Assembly: GCA_001544595.2 (NCBI GenBank)
Contig: FCOH02000009.1
Span: forward strand, 1 to 64,000
Length of the DNA: 64,000 nt
Origin: Caballeronia peredens
GTDB taxonomy: Bacteria > Pseudomonadota > Gammaproteobacteria > Burkholderiales > Burkholderiaceae
Direction: 5' to 3'
Of this stretch, positions 27,072-34,939 are shown one piece after another; positions within the stretch are counted from its first letter, which is position 1, and every line of letters starts with the position of its first letter. A program made the translations under genes and the position numbers. Under the pieces are notes generated by a model. It was given only the letters and a program-made list of their open reading frames with translations, made no database searches and was not told the origin of the DNA.

Positions 27072-27168
27072 GAGAAATCGAGACGCCGCTTGTCTCAGTC
27101 GGTGGATAGACTGCCCTCCACTCACACGAGCCACTTCCATCTGCTCGGCAAATGACGGAGAGACAAGC

Positions 27169-27609
27169 ATGAGCAATTCATACCAAGGTCGTTACTGCGG
27201 CGTTTGTGACCACGAACTCTCGCACGGCTTCTTCAGCCTGACGAAGCGCAGCCAAACTGTAACGGGCAGCGAGCCTGGTGTCGTCTTGGTTTCAGACGAC
27301 AACGTGCTGACCGACTTCTGCGGACAGGAATGCGCTAACTATGCGGAAGTAGCCATTTCCTCGACGCTGACCTCGCCATATCCGGCCGCCGACGTGACCG
27401 TCCCTTGCTCCCTCTGCCTGCGCCCCGTCGACCGAACGGCACCGCATGTTTCTGTGGCCATGATGCAATTTGAAGACGCTTCGGAGCCGTGGCTCGTTTC
27501 TGCGCGAGTGGTTCACGAGCGTGAGCTGGCCGTGTATTGCCGTAGCTGCGCCGAACCTCGGAGCACATCGAACGCTTTCGATGACTCGGAGTTGGGCGTT
27601 GCAGTATGA
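27169..27609 (+). CDS. Hypothetical zinc-ribbon protein, 146 aa
   Basis: Four cysteine pairs are visible: CGVC near residue 9, C..EC near 50, CSLC near 80 and CRSC near 125. This suggests two zinc-binding ribbons. The rest is acidic and polar. The ATG lies behind GGAGAGAC. Its stop overlaps the start of the receiver-like gene in ATGA, so the two are translationally coupled. No family name is offered; a role as nucleic-acid or protein adaptor for its partner is possible. Confidence 0.65.
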   Translation: MSNSYQGRYCGVCDHELSHGFFSLTKRSQTVTGSEPGVVLVSDDNVLTDFCGQECANYAEVAISSTLTSPYPAADVTVPCSLCLRPVDRTAPHVSVAMMQFEDASEPWLVSARVVHERELAVYCRSCAEPRSTSNAFDDSELGVAV

Positions 27610-27971
27610 AGGTCTTCCTCGATGATGAGCGGCTCACTCCCGAAGGTTGGACGCGCGTGTATTGGCCACACGAGGCAATCAGGCTGCTTGAAACAGGGGC
27701 CGTCGAAGAACTAAGCCTTGACCACGACTTGGGCGATGACGAACGCGGCACCGGCTACGACGTCGTTTTATGGATTGAAGAGGCCGTGGCTCTCCGCGGC
27801 TTCCGACCGCCCAAAATCTTCGTACACTCTGCGAACAGCTCGGCGCGGGTGAAAATGGAGTCCGGCGTGCTCGCAATCGAACGCCTTGTTGCCAGACGGA
27901 ATGACAAACCGCTCCGACCGGAACTCGACCAGTACACGTGTGTGCAAGAGGGAAGCAGCCAACAACCGTAG
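27606..27971 (+). CDS. Cyclic-phosphate processing receiver domain (cPPR) protein
   Basis: A 121-residue stand-alone receiver-like domain. Characteristic stretches are VFLDDERLTPEGW at 3-15, ELSLDHDLGDDERGTGYDVVLWIEE around 35-59 and PPKIFVHSANSSARVKM around 68-84. The SLDHDLGDD and HSAN motifs mark the family described in comparative work on RNA repair, where it is predicted to act on cyclic phosphate ends or ADP-ribose cyclic phosphate. KptA, which makes such a product, is encoded nearby. The function is a literature prediction, not shown by the sequence. Confidence 0.8.
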   Translation: MKVFLDDERLTPEGWTRVYWPHEAIRLLETGAVEELSLDHDLGDDERGTGYDVVLWIEEAVALRGFRPPKIFVHSANSSARVKMESGVLAIERLVARRNDKPLRPELDQYTCVQEGSSQQP

Positions 27972-27980
27972 AAAGCTCGG

Positions 27981-28208
27981 ATGGGACAGACAGAAAGAAA
28001 AAGTGACGAAGTTGCTGCAGTCGAGCGCGTAGCGCGCGCCGCGAGAGAAGTACAGTCGGCTTCCCAGGCTCTCGAAGAGCAGTTCAATGCAGGAACGGGC
28101 GAGGCAGGTCGCACGCTGGCGCTTGCCCGGCTAACCGCAGCCATAACAGAACTCCAGTCAGCGCGTGACGCGCTCGACGGACTGCTTGTACGCAAATCGC
28201 TTCACTAG
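27981..28208 (+). CDS. Small helical protein, 75 aa
   Basis: Starts 9 bases after the cPPR stop. It is Ala/Glu/Arg-rich with two heptad-like helices (VERVARAAREVQSASQALEE and ARLTAAITELQSARDALDGL). No family recognised. Position suggests a third member of the zinc-ribbon/cPPR operon. Confidence 0.5.
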   Translation: MGQTERKSDEVAAVERVARAAREVQSASQALEEQFNAGTGEAGRTLALARLTAAITELQSARDALDGLLVRKSLH

Positions 28209-28617
28209 CGCTTCTCGCTTCTGCCTACCTTCCTAGCGAACAGCGACAAAAAATGTCCCAATTGCGGCGCAGACTATACGCTCAACTGACCGGAAACGGC
28301 GCGTCAGCTACGTCCTTGGGGAGACAACTTGTCAGTGTTAAGACCGTTCGAGGCAACAGCGTCGCAGCCCGGAGCCTGGCATGGCAACTCCGCGCAGTCG
28401 ATGCTTTGCACCCGGAATCACGGGACAAACGCCCTCTCTCTCTCGTAGAGACGGTCGCCGTCCGCGTCCGTTTAGCATCGAAATTTTTGCGAGGTCTCGT
28501 GTCGCTAAAGTTCGCCGCCAGCCCGTTTTGCCTTACGCAGCCTGTGCTACATTGCCTGCGCACCGCGCGACGTTCGCGCGAGAAAATCAAAAGGCCAGAC
28601 AATCTACCGAGGGCAGC
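28209..28617. other. Leader region of the nucleoid-associated protein operon
   Basis: About 410 bases without a credible gene. Long frames crossing it are shadows of the next gene. It should contain the promoter for 28618-31009; I could not fix the boxes. Confidence 0.4.
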
Positions 28618-29631
28618 GTGGCAAACGAAATTACGGGTCTTATTGTTCACAAGTTCGAGAAGGAAACGCATCAAAAGGGCAACATTGTTCCGCGAAAGGC
28701 CGTCATCGCAGTCACGGCGCCAGTTCAACGCCTTGTCGACGCTTTGCATGACCTCTACAGCGACAAGCCGAGTAAGGGGTACGGCAAGTTCGAGGACAAC
28801 GAAGACAACTTCCCCATGCAGCGCCGGGTGCGGGAATATTTCATCGACAAGAAGGACGACTTCCTCGCGTTCTCGCTGGCCGCCATGGGCATTCTCAAAG
28901 GCAATGCCGACGATGCGCCTTTGTCGACCGGCGGCTACGTGCTCATTTGTCACCTTGTGAGCAACGGCCACGACTACCTCCTGTTTGCAATTGTGACCGA
29001 GACCGTCGGCAGCGCCATCACGGAAAATCTCGACATTGTCGACAGCGAACACATCGACCTCAGCAACTTCCGCCTTGCCGGTCGCATCGACCTCACGGGT
29101 TGGACAGCGAAGAACGACCGCTATATCGGTTTTTTGAAAGGGAAGAAAAGCGACCAGGTGTCAGGCTACTTCCGGCACTTCATGGGTTGCGACGATGCTG
29201 TGCTCCCGAAGGAAGAGACGCAAAAGCTCACGTCTGCGCTGCAGGCCTTCGCTGAACAAAACATCGCCGATGTGAAAGAGCGCGACGAGTGGCTGGGCAA
29301 GGTGTTCGACCTGTGCGACGAACTGGCCAAGAAGAAGGAGCCGTTCGTCATTGAAGAGTTCTGCAATGCGGCTTGGCCGCACGACCCGAAGCTTGTCAGC
29401 AAGGTGTTCAGCGGCGCGGAGTTTGAACTCTCTGACGGCTTCGTGCCGGACAAAAGCGCGCTGAGCCCGTTGGTGAAGTTCCAAGCAAAGACGGCCTTCT
29501 GGAAGGTGGAAGTCTCGCGCAAAGCCTTCAACGACGGTGAGGCAGTCTATAGCCGCAAAGACGGCACGCTTACCCTGTACAACCTGCCGGAAGAATTTAA
29601 GCAGAAATTAAACACCGAAGACGATGAGTGA
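28618..29631 (+). CDS. Nucleoid-associated protein, YejK/NdpA-like (37-kDa family)
   Basis: A 337-residue protein of the NdpA family, DNA-associated proteins of unclear function. The GTG start behind GAGGG gives the typical opening ANEITGLIVHKF. Other family-like stretches are FPMQRRVREYF, SNGHDYLLFAIVTE and FLKGKKSDQVSGYFRHFMGC near 175-195, followed by a helical part and a C-terminal LVKFQAKTAFWKVEVSR. Housekeeping copies usually stand alone. Here the gene overlaps a membrane-protein gene by 8 bases, suggesting a dedicated two-component unit, possibly for defence against foreign DNA. Confidence 0.85.
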   Translation: MANEITGLIVHKFEKETHQKGNIVPRKAVIAVTAPVQRLVDALHDLYSDKPSKGYGKFEDNEDNFPMQRRVREYFIDKKDDFLAFSLAAMGILKGNADDAPLSTGGYVLICHLVSNGHDYLLFAIVTETVGSAITENLDIVDSEHIDLSNFRLAGRIDLTGWTAKNDRYIGFLKGKKSDQVSGYFRHFMGCDDAVLPKEETQKLTSALQAFAEQNIADVKERDEWLGKVFDLCDELAKKKEPFVIEEFCNAAWPHDPKLVSKVFSGAEFELSDGFVPDKSALSPLVKFQAKTAFWKVEVSRKAFNDGEAVYSRKDGTLTLYNLPEEFKQKLNTEDDE

Positions 29632-31009
29632 CGTCAGCTTTGACAATCTCGTTACGCTTTACCGAGCCGCCGTATTCACCGACGGCCGCAAAGGCTCGTT
29701 GGACATTGCAAACCAGGAGATTTGCAATGCGCTGGGCGCATGTCTCGACGACCCGCATGAGTATGCGGTAAAAATCATCGAGAACAGAAGTGCGGTGGTG
29801 GTCGGCAAGACAGTGCGGGTGGAGTTCGGCGACCCTCGGCCAGGACTGGGCCTGCTCGCAGATGACGTCGCAGGTCTATTAAAGGCTCCAAGAAACCGCC
29901 TGAATGAGCCCAAGAACTATTTCGTGCTTGATTGCAAGTTTGCGAAGACCGACCCCGAGCCTCCTCTCGAAGTTCAACGATACCGCCGCGTTCTGAAACT
30001 CATCGGATTGCTGGAGACAGTGGCTGCGTACCTCGATAAGGACGCGGGAAAGCTCGTGTTCGTGCATGGCGGACGGTTTGAGATGCCTGTCAAGTATTCG
30101 TCGAAAGACTTGGCTGGCATGGACGAGACCGCCACCGACAAACTGCTTGCATTCGTTGGAGACGACGCCTTCAACGAGAAGAAGCTCGGCATTCTCGAGG
30201 GCGCCATTCGCGAAACGTGCCAACCATATGCTGAGGCCGACCGGTTCAAGGGATTTCTCGCCAACCTGCCTGAGTTGTCGGAAAAGGCGACGCATGGATA
30301 TCGGGTTTTCATCTCCGAGTTCTCCTACGACAAGATTCGCGATTCGCTGGAAACTGCCAAGGTCGAGTACGCGGCAAAGATTCACAAGGCCTTCACCGAC
30401 ATCCAGACACAGATTCTCACCATTCCCGTTGCCACCGTCGTTGTCGCCACGCAGATGAAAGCGGCCAACAACTATGGCTATGAGTTCTGGGTAAATACGG
30501 CGGTTCTTGCTGGCGTATGGGTCTTCGCGATTCTGGTGACGTTTCTTCTCGTGAATCAACGGTTCACGCTTGCTGTCCTTGATAGCGAAATCACGCGGCA
30601 GCAGGAGCAGACTGAGAAAAACTACAGAGACATTGCAGGCCAGTTTTCCGGCGTTTTCGAGTTCCTTCAAAAGCGGCTCTGGTGGCAACGCTTCGCCCTA
30701 AAAGCGGTCGGAGTCGTCCTCGCAATTGGCTTCGTCCTGGCTCACTTCGTGTACTACACTCTGACCAACCCTGAAATGGATTCGAAAACAGCGCAGAAAA
30801 CCGAGGTCTTTCACAAAGAAGAGAAGGCTGCGGCGTTGACCGCGCGTGGGGTAAGCGCGAGTTCGGCACCCGCGACGGGTGTTGCCAGCGCGGCATTCGT
30901 CCCACCATCTTCAGCGGCCGCAGTGCCGATGACTTCATCTCTTGCGGCCGCTTCCGGGGCGAGCGCTGCGTCTGCCGCTTCCGTGCCCGACGACAGCAAA
31001 AAGCAGTGA
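29624..31009 (+). CDS. Two-helix membrane protein partnered with the YejK-like protein
   Basis: A 461-residue protein of unrecognised family. A soluble N-terminal part (1-260) is followed by a hydrophobic stretch at 264-278 and clear membrane helices at about 288-310 and 358-380. These bracket a loop with coiled-coil character (LDSEITRQQEQTEKNYRDI). A C-terminal tail of about 70 residues is almost only Ala, Ser, Pro and Val. The gene is coupled to the preceding nucleoid-protein gene by an 8-base overlap. A DNA-sensing protein plus membrane effector would fit an abortive-infection design; this is inference. Confidence 0.75.
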   Translation: MSDVSFDNLVTLYRAAVFTDGRKGSLDIANQEICNALGACLDDPHEYAVKIIENRSAVVVGKTVRVEFGDPRPGLGLLADDVAGLLKAPRNRLNEPKNYFVLDCKFAKTDPEPPLEVQRYRRVLKLIGLLETVAAYLDKDAGKLVFVHGGRFEMPVKYSSKDLAGMDETATDKLLAFVGDDAFNEKKLGILEGAIRETCQPYAEADRFKGFLANLPELSEKATHGYRVFISEFSYDKIRDSLETAKVEYAAKIHKAFTDIQTQILTIPVATVVVATQMKAANNYGYEFWVNTAVLAGVWVFAILVTFLLVNQRFTLAVLDSEITRQQEQTEKNYRDIAGQFSGVFEFLQKRLWWQRFALKAVGVVLAIGFVLAHFVYYTLTNPEMDSKTAQKTEVFHKEEKAAALTARGVSASSAPATGVASAAFVPPSSAAAVPMTSSLAAASGASAASAASVPDDSKKQ

Positions 31010-31442
31010 GTCAGCGATACGCAAGCGAAGGAAGTCGCGAAAACATATGGCATTCAAAGTACGCGTCGTGCTGTCGATATAGCGGTCGAACGAAAAGAAA
31101 CGCACAGCGACTTCTCGCCGGCTCGACTCAGGTGTACGACGAACCTTGCGAAACTAGGCCCGAAACCAGTTCCTGATTGAGCGATTGCAAGGCCTTATCG
31201 ACCAACATTCTCTCCGTCTCCTCTTCCTCTTCAGGGAGCGAGCGAGTTTCGCGCCGCAGTGGCTATCGCCGCAGCGGCATTTTTGTTCCAACTTGCGGGA
31301 ACGCGCCTCGCCCGGACGGATGCAGACTGACTGGTTGAGCAAACGAACAACCATGCCGTCGTTATGGGCTCTCGTGAGAGCGACACTTGTAACCGAATCC
31401 CATTCCGGCGAATTTCCTTGGCACCCGGCTACGCAGCATTTT
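31010..31442. other. Gap between the YejK unit and the Septu-like unit
   Basis: About 430 bases between convergent transcripts. Short frames are present on both strands with Arg/Cys-rich translations and no domain. No hairpin with T-run was noted. Confidence 0.4.
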
Positions 31443-32393
31443 CTACTGCTCGTCCCCTTCGTTCAGAGGGTTGAACGCACTGTACATGTCACGGAGAACC
31501 TTCCCTAGCATGTGGTCTTTGTATTCGGACACGTCGAACTGAAGATGCTCAGAAATACTGAAGTCTTCGCCGAAAAAGCGTCGATATTGCTCAATCTTGC
31601 TGGGTCGAAATTTCTTGCGAAGTCGAATGAACCGTTTTATTGCCGGCAGGTTTGTTGCGAAGCGCTCTCTAAGGAGAAACGTTTCGATGGACGCTGCGGC
31701 TTTCGGTGAGTGTGGATGAGGCTCCAAGCGGCCAAAGTCGTTTAGAAGGTTATCGTCGTGTAGTAGGTCTGCGAACGTGTACGCATTATCCGAGGACACA
31801 AGGTCAAACCGGACCTCGTCTGCATCACCATCTTCGAGCGGATGAAGGTGATGCTCCACGAAGAAATTCTTTTTCCCCTTCAGACTTGAATTGCACACGT
31901 AGCAACTCGGCACGAGATTGTAGAGAGACAGGGCAAGGTAGGGATAATCAGCCTTGGGGAAGAAGTGGTCCAGCGTCGGCCTGAAGCTCGTACTGGTCCC
32001 CACTACGGTGAACGCGAACGCCTGATTGCAATACGGACAAATGATGCGCTTTGCCTTTTCACAAAGCTTATATGCAGACCAAGGCTTCGTAGACTTTTGA
32101 CAAAAGGTGCTATAGTCAAACGCCCTTCGCGCAGCTCTCTTGAACGCGGTCTTTTCGTCCTCGGCCCGGAGTGCATCAAGTGTTTTCGTCGCATCGACAA
32201 TGAGTTTTCTCAGTGTGTCCACGTTGCCAGTCGCGAAATGCGGCAGATTACGCTCCATGAACTTGCGAAGACTCGGCGGCTCAATGTAGCCGGACTGTCC
32301 CACATTCAGCTTCAATAACTCTGAAAGGCGGCCGGTCACGTAAGCCTCATGATGAGCCTTGGCGTCGTCCCATACATCCTTAATCGAAATCAT
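31443..32393 (-). CDS. HNH endonuclease (PtuB-like partner of the ATPase)
   Basis: A 316-residue protein with an HNH core: CPYC at 119-122, LDHFFPKADYPYLALSLYNLVPSC at 141-164 (Asp142-His143 pair) and CYVCNSSLKG with Cys164/Cys167 and Asn168. This is the zinc-stabilised HNH type that cuts DNA. It lies 24 bases after an AAA ATPase on the same strand, the arrangement of Septu (PtuA ATPase + PtuB HNH) and of the effector part of some retrons. No reverse transcriptase is nearby, so a Septu-like phage-defence role is likely. Confidence 0.85.
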   Translation of the reverse strand: MISIKDVWDDAKAHHEAYVTGRLSELLKLNVGQSGYIEPPSLRKFMERNLPHFATGNVDTLRKLIVDATKTLDALRAEDEKTAFKRAARRAFDYSTFCQKSTKPWSAYKLCEKAKRIICPYCNQAFAFTVVGTSTSFRPTLDHFFPKADYPYLALSLYNLVPSCYVCNSSLKGKKNFFVEHHLHPLEDGDADEVRFDLVSSDNAYTFADLLHDDNLLNDFGRLEPHPHSPKAAASIETFLLRERFATNLPAIKRFIRLRKKFRPSKIEQYRRFFGEDFSISEHLQFDVSEYKDHMLGKVLRDMYSAFNPLNEGDEQ

Positions 32394-32417
32394 GCCTTTC
32401 GTTGCACCTAGAAGTTG

Positions 32418-33992
32418 TTAGTCGTTCTGCGCCTGCAGCTTTCTCATTTCCCGAAGGAGAATCGGGTCATCGATGATGGTCAAGAGGTGGTCGTCCATCT
32501 CGTTCGCACGCTTCGCCTTCAATCGCTGGATGCTCTCGTTGATTTTCTCTTGAGCGAAACTTCCAAGAGACCCTGTTTCGAAACTTGAATTGACGATATC
32601 TTCTAGCGATGCAGCGAAGCTTCGAACGTCTTCGGCGGGCCCGTCAACATGCTCTTGTTTCCGTCGGAGTCTGGTTACGCAGTCACGTGGCACGTCAGTA
32701 AGAAGCGATGTCGAATGCGACGTCAGAATGAGCTGGATGCTCTCAACGTTGGGAATTTCCTTCATGCTGCCCATCATATGGTCAAGAAGCCTGACGTACT
32801 CCCGCTGCCAAGCCGCATGAAGATAGATGTCCCCTTCATCGAGAAGAATGAGAAATTTCCGTAGCTTTCGTCTCCTCAGGACGTCGATGGCACGTCGAAT
32901 CGCGGAGAACTGGTAAAGAAGAGCGAGCTGACCTGAGCTGAAATTTTCCCAGATAAGGCTCACAAGTGCGGGTTTGGTACGACTCTCGTTGTAGCGCTTA
33001 AGTTTCTTGTCGTCATCAACGTAGGTAGACTTTCCAACCCAATCGTCTGCTCGATAGTCGCTCCAACTATCTCCATTGTTCAAGATTTCGATTTTCCGAG
33101 TGGCGATGCGTTCCAACTGATGCGACATCCCACCATCCCGAACAGATAGAAGGGGCCCTCCACCAAGAAGATATGAACTCAAGAACGCTTCGACGGGCGC
33201 GGTCTTCTTGCGGCTTACATGGATGACATGCTCAAGCGCTGAGAGTATGGCAATTCGGTTATCGCCGAGATACGAATCTATCAGGGCCTGAATGCGCAGC
33301 ATGAAGTTTATCCCGATATCTTGCACTTCCGCTGAGACATCGTCAGAAAACTCGCTATTCTCTCCGTCGGCTAACAAGTGAGCAGCAAAGGCATTTGTGA
33401 AGTGACGCAGAAGCAACGCGGAGGAATCAAGAAATTCCGAAAACACCGAGCGCAAGCGCTCACGACCGGGTGGGCTGAAAAGTACATCCTTGGTCTTTGA
33501 ATGGTTTGAAAGATGGGTCAGAACAACCCGACCGATGGCAGTCAAAACCGCAACTCGGTCGAAGCCCAACACGACCAACGGTCGAAGGCCAAAATTGAGC
33601 CTCTCGCTAACAACTTGGTAGTATTGGAAATTCACGTCGAGCTGGTCTTCGGACTTCCCGTACGATGGCGTAGCGTTGTAGAAGTTTCTTGTGCTTCGAG
33701 GAAGGTCGACTCGGTAAGGAATCGGGGTGTAGTAGATAACTCCGAAGTCCTGGCGCGGATTTTTGCTATGGACTTCTGAGCCGGAGAAGTGTATGTCGGC
33801 CTGGATTATTTCTTCTTCATCGTGGAAAGCCCACGCCACTTGTCGCAAAAACCTAGTTTTTCCAGCTCCATTGCTTCCAATCAAAAGGGAGAAGCTGTCC
33901 ACGCTGAAGAACCCTTCTGCGTCCCCCATAGGTCGATTCGAGCGCGTTAGCAAATCAAGCTTTTGCGATTCTAAATGGATGCTGGAAATCAT
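32418..33992 (-). CDS. AAA/ABC-type ATPase (PtuA-like)
   Basis: A 524-residue SMC/ABC-like ATPase. It has Walker A GSNGAGKT at 39-46, an ABC signature-like ENFSSGQLALLYQ near 345, Walker B with FLILLDEGDIYLHAAWQ, and a switch His in LTSHSTSLLTDVPRD. The region between Walker A and the signature is a helical insert, as in OLD/PtuA-type ATPases. It is upstream of the HNH nuclease in the same operon. In Septu the ATPase is thought to sense infection and license the nuclease. The start ATG has only a weak ribosome site. Confidence 0.85.
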   Translation of the reverse strand: MISSIHLESQKLDLLTRSNRPMGDAEGFFSVDSFSLLIGSNGAGKTRFLRQVAWAFHDEEEIIQADIHFSGSEVHSKNPRQDFGVIYYTPIPYRVDLPRSTRNFYNATPSYGKSEDQLDVNFQYYQVVSERLNFGLRPLVVLGFDRVAVLTAIGRVVLTHLSNHSKTKDVLFSPPGRERLRSVFSEFLDSSALLLRHFTNAFAAHLLADGENSEFSDDVSAEVQDIGINFMLRIQALIDSYLGDNRIAILSALEHVIHVSRKKTAPVEAFLSSYLLGGGPLLSVRDGGMSHQLERIATRKIEILNNGDSWSDYRADDWVGKSTYVDDDKKLKRYNESRTKPALVSLIWENFSSGQLALLYQFSAIRRAIDVLRRRKLRKFLILLDEGDIYLHAAWQREYVRLLDHMMGSMKEIPNVESIQLILTSHSTSLLTDVPRDCVTRLRRKQEHVDGPAEDVRSFAASLEDIVNSSFETGSLGSFAQEKINESIQRLKAKRANEMDDHLLTIIDDPILLREMRKLQAQND

Positions 33993-34159
33993 CTCGTTGG
34001 TTCGATGCTCAAAGTTGAATAATCATTTGCTAGCTCAAGCTTCCCACGGCTTCGGCACCGGTGTCGACGGTAGCAGGGCTACGATATTCTAATGCTCTAT
34101 CGTGAGTCGAACGCAAGACGTGATGGGAGGTGTTGATTTGCACCGGAAACCGACCCACT

Positions 34160-34868
34160 TCAACAACCGCGTCTTGCGGCCAGGCCCGAACATGCGCCTC
34201 CATTGCCTCCAAGTACGGGGAGAACTAGGCAGAATGCGGCGAACGCGAAGCGCCCGAGGACCATTCCTCGAAGCAGCGAAATGACAAACTCTGAACCATG
34301 AGCTCGGTTTGATGAGACGGACAGAATGATTCCCAGCAGCGGAAAGACTGCGAGCAAGCCACTTCACTTCGGGCCATCGGCGGCAGCAAAATACGTGACA
34401 GCCGGCGTGAGAAGCGCCCCTAGAACCATTCGCAGGGTCAGGTCATGCCGTAGAAGGGGCAGCCCGCGTGCTTGCATCTTGCGGCGAGGAAGAAATCGCT
34501 GACCGAACATGACCGCCGCGAGCGCGACGCTGATGGACCACGGCAGCGCAGCGGGCAATTTTGAAAGCAATGATGCCACCAATCGCCAGGAAACAAAGCC
34601 GAGCGCAAGCGCGGTCGGCCACCTAGCCGTGCGGCACGCCCAGGCATAGGCGATGTTGAATGCTTCAGAAGCGCAGATTGCAGACACAGAAACCATGGCC
34701 GCCCCTGCCGCGAATTCGGCCGCTTTCTCGATTGCCAGAAGGAGAAGTATCGGCCCGGCTACAACGGGAAAGCCGGCGAGCCATCCGGCCGCTTTTGGTC
34801 CCCACCATTTGCCCGACATCGAAATAAACGAAGAAAGCGGGGACCAGGGCAAGCTTCAAGGCAAGCAT
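34160..34868 (-). pseudogene. Decayed copy of the membrane-protein gene at 60603-61382
   Basis: Translation opens with MLALKLALVPAF at 34868, as in the intact gene. A 2-base shortfall near 34830 then shifts the frame. The intact gene's GPKWSG is here GPK-stop (TGG to TGA at 34364-34366), and the 3' end diverges after FCLVLPVL. The rest aligns well with the intact copy (KWWGPKAAGWLAGFPVVAGPIL, SEAFNIAYAWACRTARWPTA). A frameshift, a nonsense codon and a rewritten end together mean the gene is dead. Confidence 0.88.
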
Positions 34869-34939
34869 GGGACAGCTCGGGCGTTAAGATGCATTTTACC
34901 GTCCTCGCCCAGCTGCGAAACTGGCCCCTCAATCAAACA

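Noticed and set aside
31443..33992. Retron with ATPase-HNH effector
   Set aside because: No reverse transcriptase or non-coding RNA candidate was found in the neighbouring DNA.
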